Assembly: GCA_027624955.1 (NCBI GenBank) | Contig: JAQBTG010000027.1 | Coordinates: 1 to 52,706 of the forward strand | Length of the DNA: 52,706 nt | Origin: Pseudomonadota bacterium | GTDB lineage: Bacteria > Pseudomonadota > Alphaproteobacteria > UBA828 | Direction of reading: 5' to 3' | Program-made: the position numbers and the translations under genes | Part shown: piece by piece, positions 16,439 through 24,747 of the stretch | Layout: the number at the start of each line of letters is the position of its first letter | Numbering within the stretch: the first letter of the stretch is position 1 | Notes under the pieces: model-generated | The model's input: the letters and a program-made list of their open reading frames with translations, nothing else | What the model was told of the DNA's origin: nothing | Databases searched by the model: none

Positions 16439-17062
16439 ATGACACCACCGATCGTTTCATCGACATTCGATATCGCCCATTGGTTTTTACAGCGCGGTGA
16501 ATTTGAGGGCATCTTTGTTTCACCGCTCAAGCTGCAACGCCTGCTTTACTTGGCGCAGGCTCGCTATGCCGGCCAGCATGACGGCGCACCTCTGATGCCT
16601 TCAGTTTTCGTGGTCAGTGAAGTCGGGCCGCTTGAGCCCAATTTACATCGCGCCATTGAACATGAGCCGCCCAAGGTCTCTGTCCATGATCTGCCCGAGA
16701 ACATCATGGCGTTCGTCGAATCGATTTGGCGCACCTTTGGTACGCGTGAGATAGAAGCTTTAAACCGCTTGGCGATGCAGGATTTGGCCTTCAAGGAAAC
16801 CGAGAGGGTGAGCGGAGTGGCCGCGATTATCGATCTCGACGTGATGTGCCGGCATCACACGCCAAACAAAAAGGCCCTGCCGCTCGACAAAATCCCCGAC
16901 AGAATGCCCGACGATGTTCCGGATTTTATTGCCGATATCATCTCTGCCGCGCGTGATGAGGCGGACCGCACCGGCGCTCGCGAAGAAGTTGCAGACACCG
17001 GCCGTGACCGGCCTACCGTCCCGTGGATTCCCGGCCTTGCGGCGGGAATTAGCCGATCATAA
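16439..17062 (+). CDS. Panacea/SocA-like (DUF4065) domain protein
   Basis: This 207-residue protein's first 100 residues carry the Panacea/DUF4065 pattern: LKLQRLLYLAQARYAGQHDG with PLMPSVFVVSEVGPLEPNLH, equivalent to the LQKLLYFAQ and A-x-x-x-GPV motifs. The domain is found in SocA, the ClpXP adaptor/antitoxin of Caulobacter, and in many neutralising antitoxins. No toxin gene is adjacent, so a housekeeping or proteolytic-adaptor role is equally likely. The last 50 residues are charged and probably disordered. Its 3' end overlaps the convergent rsmJ by 14 bp. Confidence 0.75.
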   Translation: MTPPIVSSTFDIAHWFLQRGEFEGIFVSPLKLQRLLYLAQARYAGQHDGAPLMPSVFVVSEVGPLEPNLHRAIEHEPPKVSVHDLPENIMAFVESIWRTFGTREIEALNRLAMQDLAFKETERVSGVAAIIDLDVMCRHHTPNKKALPLDKIPDRMPDDVPDFIADIISAARDEADRTGAREEVADTGRDRPTVPWIPGLAAGISRS

Positions 17063-17663
17063 ACACGTCGTAGCGCGTCGTTTTTCCACGAATTTGATGT
17101 GATGGCGGTGCCAATTCCGCCATCCCTTCGGCGCGCAGCGGGTATTTTAGCACCACTCTTTTCGTTGCGACGGTGAGAGCCACCCGCATGAGATCTGCGG
17201 CGTCCGGGTCGCTGCCGACAATGGCGCGCAAGAGGCGCATTTCCTTCTTTACCAGCGCCGTATTGCCGCGCGGCGGGTGCATCGGATCGACCAGCACCAT
17301 TTCGGGCGCCAACTGCGGCAGCAGCGCTTGGGCGTCACCGAATAGAAGGGTCATGCGGGCCACGGTTTCCGCGACCTTTCCGCCGGCCGCCTCGGCGCGC
17401 GCCAGGCCGTCCTGCAACAGGGCGTAAATTTCTGGCGAGCGTTCTATCAGCGTCACCTCTGCACCGAGCGAGGCGAGCAGATATGCATCGCGCCCAAGCC
17501 CAGCCGTGGCGTCCACAACCGACGGCGTGCGGCCCTTGGTAAATCCAGCGGCGCGCGGCAACGCTTGTCCACGACCGCCGCCGGCGCGCTGGCGGTGGCC
17601 AACTGCGCCGCCGGTGAAGTCGCAGATCAGCCCGCTGTCGTTCGTGCTCAAGCTCTCTTCCAT
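17049..17663 (-). CDS. rsmJ: 16S rRNA m2G1516 methyltransferase, RsmJ-like
   Basis: This 204-residue SAM-dependent methyltransferase. DATAGLGRDAYLLASLGAEV is motif I, LIERSPE follows, and LVDPMHPPRGNTALVKKEMR is the RsmJ-specific catalytic region. The opening LICDFTGGAVGHRQRAGGGRGQ aligns with the equivalent part of the enterobacterial enzyme, whose extra N-terminal 45 or so residues are missing here. The start is weakly supported: no clear ribosome binding site, and the gene overlaps the end of the EamA gene by 16 nt, suggesting coupled translation. Confidence 0.85.
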   Translation of the reverse strand: MEESLSTNDSGLICDFTGGAVGHRQRAGGGRGQALPRAAGFTKGRTPSVVDATAGLGRDAYLLASLGAEVTLIERSPEIYALLQDGLARAEAAGGKVAETVARMTLLFGDAQALLPQLAPEMVLVDPMHPPRGNTALVKKEMRLLRAIVGSDPDAADLMRVALTVATKRVVLKYPLRAEGMAELAPPSHQIRGKTTRYDVFMIG

Positions 17664-18580
17664 AATCGTAGTGCCAGTTTGAGAAGTCGTCCGTCGATTG
17701 CGCCGAGGCCAATGCCGATGATCGCCATGCCGATAAAATGATTAACTTGCAGGCGTTCGGCTAAGAATGCCGCGCCGAGAATAATCGCGCTCACCGGTAT
17801 GAGAAAGGTCACAAGCATCAGGTTGGTTGCGCCTGCCGTCGCTAAGATACGGAAATAGAGGATATAGGCGAGCGAAGTGGAGAGCAGCGCCAGACCGGCC
17901 AGGGCGAGCCAAGTGCCGCCGCCCGGCATGTCCACGACCCAGGGCCGGTCGACCACCAGTGCCACCGGCAACAACATCAGGCTGGATGCTGTGATCTGCC
18001 CGGTGGCCGTGACAATCGGCGTCACGTGCATGCGTTGAAAGCGCCGCCCGTACACCCCACCGAAAGAGTAGAAAAGTGCCGCACCGAGCAGTGCGATATG
18101 TGCGAGGAGAGAATACTCAAATCCCTCGCCGGCGTCGCTGCCGATCAAAATGACGATGCCGACAATGCCGACCGCAATTCCCGCTAGCCGACCCCCCGAC
18201 AGGCGCTCGTCTGAAGTCATGAAATGCGCGACAACGACGGTAAACAACGGTGTGGTGGCCAGTAAAATGGAGGCGAGGCCGCTCGCGACGTGACTCTGAC
18301 CCCAAACGATCAGCGAAAACGGCATGATGTTGTTGAGAAACCCCATGGTGAAGAATGCGCGCCAGATTCCGAAGCCGGTTGGCATGCGCTCGCCCATGAC
18401 CCGGACGATCACATGTAGGCCCAGTGCTGCGATACCGACACGAAGAAATACGATCGTGAAGGTCGGCAGCTCGATGACCGCAATTCCGACGAAATAGAAC
18501 GAGCCGCCCCACAGCATAGAGAGGACAATCAACATGCCCCACTCACGCGGCGTCATCGATCTGTTGATTACTTGGCTCAA
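17648..18580 (-). CDS. DMT-superfamily (EamA) transporter
   Basis: This 310-residue inner-membrane protein has ten predicted helices arranged as two EamA repeats; the second begins near LLGAALFYSFGGVYGRRF and includes LLSTSLAYILYFRILATAGA, a typical EamA helix 8-9 region. Such proteins export amino acids or other metabolites, but the substrate is not readable. I prefer the TTG at 18580 because AGGAG lies 9 nt upstream; an internal ATG eight codons later lacks one. It is divergent from the gene at 18713 across a region with a strong palindrome. Confidence 0.85.
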   Translation of the reverse strand: MSQVINRSMTPREWGMLIVLSMLWGGSFYFVGIAVIELPTFTIVFLRVGIAALGLHVIVRVMGERMPTGFGIWRAFFTMGFLNNIMPFSLIVWGQSHVASGLASILLATTPLFTVVVAHFMTSDERLSGGRLAGIAVGIVGIVILIGSDAGEGFEYSLLAHIALLGAALFYSFGGVYGRRFQRMHVTPIVTATGQITASSLMLLPVALVVDRPWVVDMPGGGTWLALAGLALLSTSLAYILYFRILATAGATNLMLVTFLIPVSAIILGAAFLAERLQVNHFIGMAIIGIGLGAIDGRLLKLALRLWKRA

Positions 18581-18676
18581 GATGACCTACTCCTACCAAC
18601 TATCCCGCAAGCTACTTGTCGGCCCGACGGCGGAGCAACCCGCTTCTTGCGGTCGCCGCGCTAGATGCCTTACGGT

Positions 18677-18693
18677 GAATGTTCAGAACATTC
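18677..18693. promoter_or_regulatory. 17-bp palindrome between divergent genes
   Basis: GAATGTTC and GAACATTC form perfect 8-bp arms around a single A. The site ends 19 nt before the ATG at 18713, just ahead of its GGGGAGA ribosome binding site, and lies between divergent genes. It looks like a dimeric repressor operator. It does not match the GTTC-N7-GTTC alphaproteobacterial LexA box. Confidence 0.6.
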
Positions 18694-18712
18694 TAAACAG
18701 GGGAGAAAGCTC

Positions 18713-19288
18713 ATGAGCGATGCGGTCGTGTCACATAAGGTTCATTTTACCGGCGAAAATTCCTTTTTACGGCTGTGCGCCGAGGAGGGCGGGGCAGACA
18801 CCACCACCTGCGCCCATTGGCGCGGCTTGATTTCGCCGGCCGGACCCGGCCATGTGCTGTTCCTGCAAAGCGAAGTAACGGACGGGAAAATCCGCGTCTA
18901 TAGCGACAATGAAGGTTTCGCTCGTTTTATCCAGATCATCGAGGAAACCCTGCATCCGGAGACCTTTGCCAACAAAGATCTGCCGATCATTGCCGCCAAA
19001 TTTTCCAATTCGGGTGATATTGGCACCAGCTTCACCGAGACTGTCTCTTCAGCCGAGGGTGAAATCGTCATGCGCTGGAGCGATATGGGCGAGCCCTTCA
19101 TGCTGGCCATATCGCCGGGCAGCGAGAGCCTTGGCGAGTGGGGCGTTTATAGCTGCCTGACGCCGGCGGCAACGGCTTCGCTGACTGTGGCGGGCCGCGC
19201 CGCTGCCGGAAAGACCTACCCCGACATGATGGCCGGGCATCCAAGCGGCATGTCGTGCCTCGCCTGGTCCGAAACCTGGGTGCGCTGA
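18713..19288 (+). CDS. Hypothetical protein, about 190 residues
   Basis: I do not recognise this family. The 191-residue soluble protein lacks a signal peptide and membrane helix. It has a mixed alpha/beta pattern, with HKVHFTGENSFLRLCAEEGG early and FMLAISPGSESLGEWGVYSCLTPAATASLTVAG later. The last part (PDMMAGHPSGMSCLAWSETWVR) has several Trp/Met/His. The start at 18713 is supported by GGGGAGAAAGC. A strong palindrome lies immediately upstream and a TfoX-N gene follows 25 nt later. Confidence 0.75.
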   Translation: MSDAVVSHKVHFTGENSFLRLCAEEGGADTTTCAHWRGLISPAGPGHVLFLQSEVTDGKIRVYSDNEGFARFIQIIEETLHPETFANKDLPIIAAKFSNSGDIGTSFTETVSSAEGEIVMRWSDMGEPFMLAISPGSESLGEWGVYSCLTPAATASLTVAGRAAAGKTYPDMMAGHPSGMSCLAWSETWVR

Positions 19289-19313
19289 CCTGATTGCGCA
19301 GAGGATCAGACGG

Positions 19314-19631
19314 GTGACGGACAAAAAAGCGGTGATGGAGAAATTCTTGGCGACCATAGCGCCGCTCGGCCCGGCACGGGCAAAAGCGATGTTCGGCGGT
19401 TATGGCATCTTTCTCGATGATGACATGTTCGCCAAGATTTCGTCCAAGGGCATCGTCGCGCTAAAAGGAGACACTGAAAATCTGCCGGCCTTCGAAGCTG
19501 CGGGCATGCCCAAGGCGGGCAAAATGCCATATTACGAAGTGCAGGCGGTAGATCTCGAGGACAGCAAGAAAATACTGACTTGGGCGCGTTCTTCCGTGGC
19601 CGCGGCATCGCGCCAGGCCAAGAAAAAATAG
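19314..19631 (+). CDS. TfoX/Sxy N-terminal domain protein
   Basis: This 105-residue protein consists only of the TfoX_N domain: ARAKAMFGGYGIFLDDDMFAKIS and later MPYYEVQAVDLEDSKKILTWARSSVAAASR. In gammaproteobacteria the full Sxy/TfoX activates competence genes with CRP, but single-domain versions are common in alphaproteobacteria and their role is unknown. The GTG start at 19314 is preceded by GAGGA. The Lys-rich C-terminus ends in AKKK. Confidence 0.85.
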   Translation: MTDKKAVMEKFLATIAPLGPARAKAMFGGYGIFLDDDMFAKISSKGIVALKGDTENLPAFEAAGMPKAGKMPYYEVQAVDLEDSKKILTWARSSVAAASRQAKKK

Positions 19632-19692
19632 CTTCAGGCGACGCTTTTCACGTACTCGCCAGCGGCTGAGATCGCCACGTCGCGACACAATG

Positions 19693-19707
19693 GGCGAAGC
19701 ATTCGCC
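19693..19707 (+). terminator. Short hairpin before the urease genes
   Basis: GGCGAA (19693-19698) and TTCGCC (19702-19707) form a 6-bp stem with loop GCA, followed by TTT. It may end the tfoX-like transcript. The T-run is short, so support is modest. Confidence 0.35.
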
Positions 19708-19753
19708 TTTCCCTGAACGAACGAAACGGGACAATCTTTTTTGGGAGGACACA

Positions 19754-20449
19754 ATGAATTTAACACCGACCGAACTCGAACGGCTGACGATCTTCGCGGC
19801 GGCCCAACTGGCGCGCGAGCATATAAAGCGCGACATCAAGCTGAGTCACCCGGAGGCCGTCGCCTATGTGTGTGACGAGCTGCTGTATGCCGCACGGCAG
19901 GGTAAATCGCTCAAAGATGCGATGGGCATGGGCTCTCAATTGCTCACCACGGACGATGTGCTCCCAGGAGTTGATGATCTCATGCCGGTGCTTCATATCG
20001 AAGCGATGTTCCCGGACGGCACCAAGCTGATCACCGTGCATCAGCCGATCCGGCCCGGTAAGATTGCGCAACCGAAGCGCAGACCGCCCGGCGAGATCGT
20101 AACTCCCGACGAGGAAATAGAGCTCAACGCGGGACGGCGGAGTGCCACGCTCAAGGCAACAAACACCGGTGACCGGCCGATCCAGATCGGTAGCCATTTT
20201 CATTTCTTCGAGGTCAACAAGATGCTCGAATTTGATCGCGAGACAGCGTTCGGCATGCGCCTCGATATTCCGTCGGGCACGGCGGCGCGCTTCGAACCGG
20301 GCCAGCAGAAGGAAGTCGCGCTGGTCGAGATTGCCGGTGCGCGCAATGTAACGGGGTTCAACAATCTGACCAACGGCTCCATCCGCTCCGAAGAGGTCAA
20401 ACAACAAGCGCTGGAGCGCGCTCGTCAACAAGGCTTTAGAGGAGCATAG
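19754..20449 (+). CDS. ureAB: Urease gamma-beta fusion subunit
   Basis: This 231-residue fusion has the gamma subunit first ([20 protein letters not shown], about 1-100, with [18 protein letters not shown]) and the beta subunit next (from about 110: [43 protein letters not shown]). Gamma-beta fusions occur in several bacterial lineages. With UreC it forms the cytoplasmic trimer core. GGGAGGA precedes the ATG. Nickel insertion normally needs UreD, E, F and G, none of which is in this window. Confidence 0.93.
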   Translation: MNLTPTELERLTIFAAAQLAREHIKRDIKLSHPEAVAYVCDELLYAARQGKSLKDAMGMGSQLLTTDDVLPGVDDLMPVLHIEAMFPDGTKLITVHQPIRPGKIAQPKRRPPGEIVTPDEEIELNAGRRSATLKATNTGDRPIQIGSHFHFFEVNKMLEFDRETAFGMRLDIPSGTAARFEPGQQKEVALVEIAGARNVTGFNNLTNGSIRSEEVKQQALERARQQGFRGA

Positions 20450-20453
20450 GACA

Positions 20454-22163
20454 ATGGTAAAAATCACACGCGAGCAATATGCCTCTTTCTATGGGCCGAC
20501 CAAGGGCGACAAAGTCCGCTTGGGGGATTCTTCTCTCTATGCGGAGATCGAGCACGACCACACGAGCTATGGCGATGAATGTTGGGTCGGCGCGGGGCGC
20601 ACCATGCGCGACGGCATGGCCTATGACGCGCATACCTCGCGCGCTGACGGTGCGCTCGACATGCTGATGGAAAACGCCACGATCATCGACCCGGTGCTGG
20701 GTATCATCAAGGCCGACATCGGCATCCGCGACGGCAAAATCGCCGGCATCGGCAAGGCCGGCAATCCTAATATCCAAGACGGTGTTGACCCCAACATGGT
20801 GTGCGGGCCAAACACAACCTATTACCCAACTGGTGGACTGATCGTGACGCCGGGCGGCATTGACGTCCACACCCACTTTTTTTCGGCCGAGCAATGCGAC
20901 CATGCGATTGCTACGGGGCTGACGACGATGATTGGCGGCGCGTTGGGACCGCTCTTTTCTATCGACTGCGGCGGCCCCTGGAACACCCATCGCATGATCG
21001 AGGCGGCGGAAAGTTTTCCGATGAATTTCGGCTTCCTAGGGCGCGGCTCATCGCACGACCCGAATACCATCATCGAGCATCTGGACGGCGGCATCATCGG
21101 CGTCAAAATCCACGAGGATTATGGCGCCATGCCGGCGACCATCGACGCCTGTCTCACGGCCTCTCAGGATTATGATTTCCCGGTACAAATCCATACCGAT
21201 ACGATGAACGAAGCGGGCTTTTATGAAAGCACCGTCGCGGCGATCGCGGGACGGACGATCCATATGTATCACGTTGAGGGCGGTGGCGGTGGCCATGCGC
21301 CCGACATCATCCGCTGCAATGGCGAGTTGAACTGCCTGACTTCATCGACCAATCCGACCAACCCCTATACCAAAAACGCTTTCGACGAAGGCCTCGACAT
21401 GACGATGTCGTGTCATCTCCTGCGCTACGACCTTCCGGAGGATGTGGCGTTTGCCGAAAGCCGCGTGCGTCCCGGCACCATGGCGGCGGAAGATGTGCTG
21501 CACGACATGGGCGCGATCGCCATGTTCGGTTCCGACAGTCAAGGCATGGGGCGTATCAACGAAGTGATCTCGCGCTGCTGGCAACTTGCGAGCAAGATGC
21601 GAGATCAACGCGGTCGTCTGCCTGAAGAAAAATCCAGAGACGCCGACAACGAGCGCATCAAGCGCTACATCGCGAAATACACGATCAACCCAGCGCGCGC
21701 TTTCGGCATCGACAAATATGTCGGCTCGCTTGAGCCCGGCAAGATGGCCGATCTGGTGACGTGGAAGCCATCGTTCTTCGGCATCAAGCCTGTTGCGACC
21801 ATCAAGGGTGGCTTCGTTGCCCATGGCGCGACCGGCGACAGCGCGGGCAGCTATTGGGCGACAGAGCCGGTGAAGCAGCGCGCGCAGTTCGGCGGAAGCG
21901 GCCGGGCGCCGGCCTCGCTGAGTGCGGTATTCGTGCATCAGCGGGCGCTCGACATCGACGTGCCGGGCAAGCTCGGGACCAGCAAGCCGTTGCTGCCCAT
22001 CGGTAGCTTCACCAAATTGAGCAAGAAGGACATGCTACACAACGACATCTGTCCGGAGATCAGAGTCGACCCGAATTCCTGGGACGTGTTCGTTGATGGC
22101 GAACTCGCGACCTGCGAACCGGCAGACGAAGTTTGCCTCGGGCAGAACTACATGTTGCGATGA
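20454..22163 (+). CDS. ureC: Urease alpha subunit
   Basis: This 569-residue catalytic subunit hydrolyses urea to ammonia and carbamate. The metal centre residues are in place: H139 and H141 (VHTHF), K218 to be carbamylated and H220 (VKIHEDY), H247 (QIHTD), H273 ([13 protein letters not shown]), D361 (GSDSQ). The mobile flap reads SCHLL (C320, H321): the catalytic Cys and His are kept, but the second His of the usual CHHL is Leu. Several segments differ from enterobacterial and plant ureases ([16 protein letters not shown]). It starts 4 nt after ureAB. The divergent sequence and lack of accessory genes raise the question of metal and true substrate. Confidence 0.93.
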   Translation: MVKITREQYASFYGPTKGDKVRLGDSSLYAEIEHDHTSYGDECWVGAGRTMRDGMAYDAHTSRADGALDMLMENATIIDPVLGIIKADIGIRDGKIAGIGKAGNPNIQDGVDPNMVCGPNTTYYPTGGLIVTPGGIDVHTHFFSAEQCDHAIATGLTTMIGGALGPLFSIDCGGPWNTHRMIEAAESFPMNFGFLGRGSSHDPNTIIEHLDGGIIGVKIHEDYGAMPATIDACLTASQDYDFPVQIHTDTMNEAGFYESTVAAIAGRTIHMYHVEGGGGGHAPDIIRCNGELNCLTSSTNPTNPYTKNAFDEGLDMTMSCHLLRYDLPEDVAFAESRVRPGTMAAEDVLHDMGAIAMFGSDSQGMGRINEVISRCWQLASKMRDQRGRLPEEKSRDADNERIKRYIAKYTINPARAFGIDKYVGSLEPGKMADLVTWKPSFFGIKPVATIKGGFVAHGATGDSAGSYWATEPVKQRAQFGGSGRAPASLSAVFVHQRALDIDVPGKLGTSKPLLPIGSFTKLSKKDMLHNDICPEIRVDPNSWDVFVDGELATCEPADEVCLGQNYMLR

Positions 22164-22215
22164 GCCGCGCAGACGGGACAGACGGCGACGCGGCGCTGCT
22201 TAGCGACTAGCTCCG

Positions 22216-22263
22216 GCAAGTCGCGACTTAATCGGCACGAAGCACTGGGCTATCGCGACTTGC
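22216..22263. repeat. Inverted repeat between ureC and the dioxygenase gene
   Basis: GCAAGTCGCGA (22216-22226) is perfectly mirrored by TCGCGACTTGC (22253-22263) across 26 nt. The left arm also overlaps a 12-bp palindrome, AAGTCGCGACTT (22218-22229). It could be a long-loop terminator of the urease mRNA or, more likely given the nested palindrome, a multi-site operator for the gene at 22296. Confidence 0.55.
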
Positions 22264-22295
22264 GTGATGTGGGGGATAGAGTGGAGTCTATGGCT

Positions 22296-23126
22296 ATGAA
22301 CCGCCTGATTGGCGAGAGCGAGATCGAGGCTTACCGGCGCGATGGTGTGGTCGTACTACGCGGCGCCGTCGACGCTAAGTGGATCGATACGCTGCGCGTC
22401 GCCGTGGAAAAGGACCTCGTCTTTCCAGGCCCGCACGTCGAGGTCTACACAAAACTGGAAGATCCCGGACTGTTTTTCAATGATTTCTACATGTTCAAAC
22501 GGATTCCGGAATTCCGGGAATTCGCCCTCAACGGGCCGGGCCCGGAGATCGCAGCGCAGCTTATGGGCGCGGCACAGATCAACCTGTTTTTTGATCATCT
22601 GTTCGTGAAAGAGCCGGGCACGCGCGAGAGCCGTGTGCCATGGCATCAAGACCAACCGTATATGGCAGTCAATGGCGAGCAGTTTTGTTCAATGTGGGTT
22701 CCGTTGGACCCAATTTCCGAAGATACAATGCTCGAATTCGTTCGCGGCTCACATCGCTGGGGCAAGTGGTATGCGCCGTTTGACAAGATGCGTGATGGCA
22801 GTTCTTTTGAGGGCGAGAAATTCGAGAAGGCGCCGGATATCGATAAGGAACGTGACGCTTACGACATCGTATCGTGGACCCTCGAGCCTGGGGATTGTCT
22901 TGTTTTTCAAGCGCTCTTGTTGCACCAAGGCAAAGCGAATCTCACGGCGACGACCAGGCGCAGGGCAATCGTCGGCCGCTACCTGGGCGATGATGCAACC
23001 TATTCTGTTCGTGTGCCGCCATCGGAATTTCCGCACCAGGACCCGGCAATAGCGGACGGCGAATTGATGCGAAATTCTCCGGACTTTCCAAAAGTTTGGC
23101 CGCGCTCCGAAGCCGGTTCCGACTAG
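22296..23126 (+). CDS. Phytanoyl-CoA dioxygenase (PhyH) family protein
   Basis: This 276-residue Fe(II)/2-oxoglutarate-dependent oxygenase. The facial triad is visible: H117 and D119 in WHQDQPY and H210 in LLLHQGKAN, with a 2-oxoglutarate-binding Arg shortly after (TTRRRAIVGRY). The family includes phytanoyl-CoA and ectoine hydroxylases and halogenase-like enzymes, so the substrate is open. I chose the ATG at 22296 because GGAG lies 9 nt upstream; an ATG two codons earlier is too close. The gene follows urease after an inverted repeat and may be separately regulated. Confidence 0.87.
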   Translation: MNRLIGESEIEAYRRDGVVVLRGAVDAKWIDTLRVAVEKDLVFPGPHVEVYTKLEDPGLFFNDFYMFKRIPEFREFALNGPGPEIAAQLMGAAQINLFFDHLFVKEPGTRESRVPWHQDQPYMAVNGEQFCSMWVPLDPISEDTMLEFVRGSHRWGKWYAPFDKMRDGSSFEGEKFEKAPDIDKERDAYDIVSWTLEPGDCLVFQALLLHQGKANLTATTRRRAIVGRYLGDDATYSVRVPPSEFPHQDPAIADGELMRNSPDFPKVWPRSEAGSD

Positions 23127-23152
23127 TTCGTCATCCGGCCATAGACCGGCAT

Positions 23153-23713
23153 TTAACTCTCGCGGTCGTGGCCGGGATCGAGATGCGGCAGCCAGTCGTC
23201 CATGCGCTGCTTGAGCGTGTAGGATTTGGCTTTGAACACGCGCCAGCCGATACCGGAATGTACCGCCGCGAACATCAAGTTGCGCTTGAGTAAGCCGACT
23301 CCTGACTCCTTAAGACCAGTGAGAAACATCTTGTCGGCAAATCTCCAGTCCTGGCGCGCGGCAGCCGCACGGTGATCGGTCCAGGCCATGTAGAGATAAT
23401 CGTGCAGTATACTGATTTCTAAATGCTTGCCGATCGGCCCGACAACGAACCATAGCGCCTGCGGCACCGAGGCAAGGTCGGTATAGAGTCCGCGCGGTGC
23501 GGTGACGGTGACGGAATAGGACGTGCCATTCTCGAGATGAACGGTCATGGTTGCGCTGATATCCCCGGCCAGCTGCCATAGCGAATTGGGCGGCCTGTCG
23601 AGATGCACCTTGGCGTGGCGCACGAAACTCAACTCACCGGCATAGGTGAGGTCTGTGATTTTCTCGACTTTGTCTTGCGGAAACGGATCGGCGCCGGGTT
23701 CCCATTCGGACAT
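23153..23713 (-). CDS. DUF1353 domain protein
   Basis: This 186-residue protein carries the DUF1353 pattern: APRGLYTDLASVPQALWFVVGPIGKH followed by HDYLYMAWTDH and FADKMFLTGLKESGVGLLKRNLMFAAVHSG. The family occurs in phages and bacterial chromosomes and has no assigned biochemistry. The conserved TDxASVP and HDYLY residues could suggest a hydrolase-like site, but that is speculation. It converges with the dioxygenase gene (26 nt apart). There are no other phage genes nearby. Confidence 0.8.
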   Translation of the reverse strand: MSEWEPGADPFPQDKVEKITDLTYAGELSFVRHAKVHLDRPPNSLWQLAGDISATMTVHLENGTSYSVTVTAPRGLYTDLASVPQALWFVVGPIGKHLEISILHDYLYMAWTDHRAAAARQDWRFADKMFLTGLKESGVGLLKRNLMFAAVHSGIGWRVFKAKSYTLKQRMDDWLPHLDPGHDRES

Positions 23714-23766
23714 CGCTTGCTTCCTCGCACGTTGCGTACCAGCCTTCGAGTATAGTGCGGCCCGGT

Positions 23767-24747
23767 CTATTCCCCGCGCATTTTCTTGAGCTGCTCTTCG
23801 AAGCGCTCGCAGGCATCGCGGATATCGACGCGCGGCGTGAACCAGACATAGTCGAACGGCAGAGCCTCGCCGCCGAACGGCGTGGCGTAGGCGGCTGCGG
23901 CGTCCTCGCCCGCGCTCACTTCCAGAAAGGCGAGGCTGATGATGGCGCGGCCGGGCGCCATTCGGCGGAGATGGAAGGGGACGGCGCGGTCGCTGCGCGC
24001 ATGGCCGGCGCCGGCGATTAAGACAGCCCCATCGATCTCGCCGGCAGCGCTCATTTCGCGCGCCAAATGCGCATCGCGGGCGAATTGCGCGTAGGCCATG
24101 GCCTCGATCATCTCTTTATTGGCGTAGCCACAATGCGCGGCATCGATCTCCTGATTCAAATTATCTTCATCCACCGCCGGCATCGGGCGATCCAGTTGCA
24201 GGCGTTGGACAAGCTCCGGCGCCGTACCGGCCAAGCCCGATTGTGCCAGAACGCGGACTTCGGCTCGGGTCATATTGGCAGCGCGCAATTCTAGGCCGGC
24301 GTGCAAACCCGCTTCGGCGATGGGCAGGTAGAGTGCCCAGTCGGGCCAGCCGGCTTTTTCCCAACCGACCGCCGCGCCGATCCCCGCGGCATCGCCGGGC
24401 GAATTTGCTAAATGCGCGCTAAGAGCCGCAGCTTGCGACATGTCGAACATCTCGAAGGCCAGCACCGGGCGGCGGCCCGCATCCGCTAGAGCGGTGACGA
24501 TATCGGCTTGCAGCAGATGGTGATCCGGATTGTCGTGCGTTTCACCAAGCAGGATGAAGCGAGCCGGTGCGAGGGCGGCAAACAATTCCGCGCGTTCGAT
24601 GAAGCGGGCTTCGGCGACATTCCAAATGCGGCCGGTTAGTGCGTGGTCGCGGTAGTGTTCGGCGCGCCATAGGGAAGGCGCGGCGCAACCGCCAAGCAGC
24701 GTCAGCACGACCAGGAGACAAGCGAATAGACGTCTGTTCGGCATCAT
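23767..24747 (-). CDS. ChaN family lipoprotein (haem-binding/iron-regulated)
   Basis: This 326-residue predicted lipoprotein has an N-terminal signal with lipobox LLGGC (Cys21). ILLGETHDNPDHHLLQADI and VLAFEMFDMSQA are the ChaN/PhuW (DUF399) signature, and LIAGAGHARSDRAVPFHLRRM lies near the end. In Campylobacter ChaN binds two haems and is tied to iron uptake, while related proteins have other roles. The gene is the last of the minus-strand Mrp cluster: its start at 24747 directly abuts the stop of the preceding antiporter subunit. Confidence 0.85.
   Translation of the reverse strand: MMPNRRLFACLLVVLTLLGGCAAPSLWRAEHYRDHALTGRIWNVAEARFIERAELFAALAPARFILLGETHDNPDHHLLQADIVTALADAGRRPVLAFEMFDMSQAAALSAHLANSPGDAAGIGAAVGWEKAGWPDWALYLPIAEAGLHAGLELRAANMTRAEVRVLAQSGLAGTAPELVQRLQLDRPMPAVDEDNLNQEIDAAHCGYANKEMIEAMAYAQFARDAHLAREMSAAGEIDGAVLIAGAGHARSDRAVPFHLRRMAPGRAIISLAFLEVSAGEDAAAAYATPFGGEALPFDYVWFTPRVDIRDACERFEEQLKKMRGE

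Noticed and set aside
16439-17062. Panacea protein as half of a toxin-antitoxin pair
   Set aside because: The neighbours are rsmJ and coxG; no candidate toxin gene is adjacent.
18677-18693. Palindrome as a LexA/SOS box
   Set aside because: The alphaproteobacterial box is GTTC-N7-GTTC (direct); this site is GTTC-N-GAAC and the neighbouring genes are not SOS genes.
23153-23713. DUF1353 gene as evidence of a prophage
   Set aside because: There are no capsid, tail, integrase or lysis genes around it, and the family also occurs outside phages.
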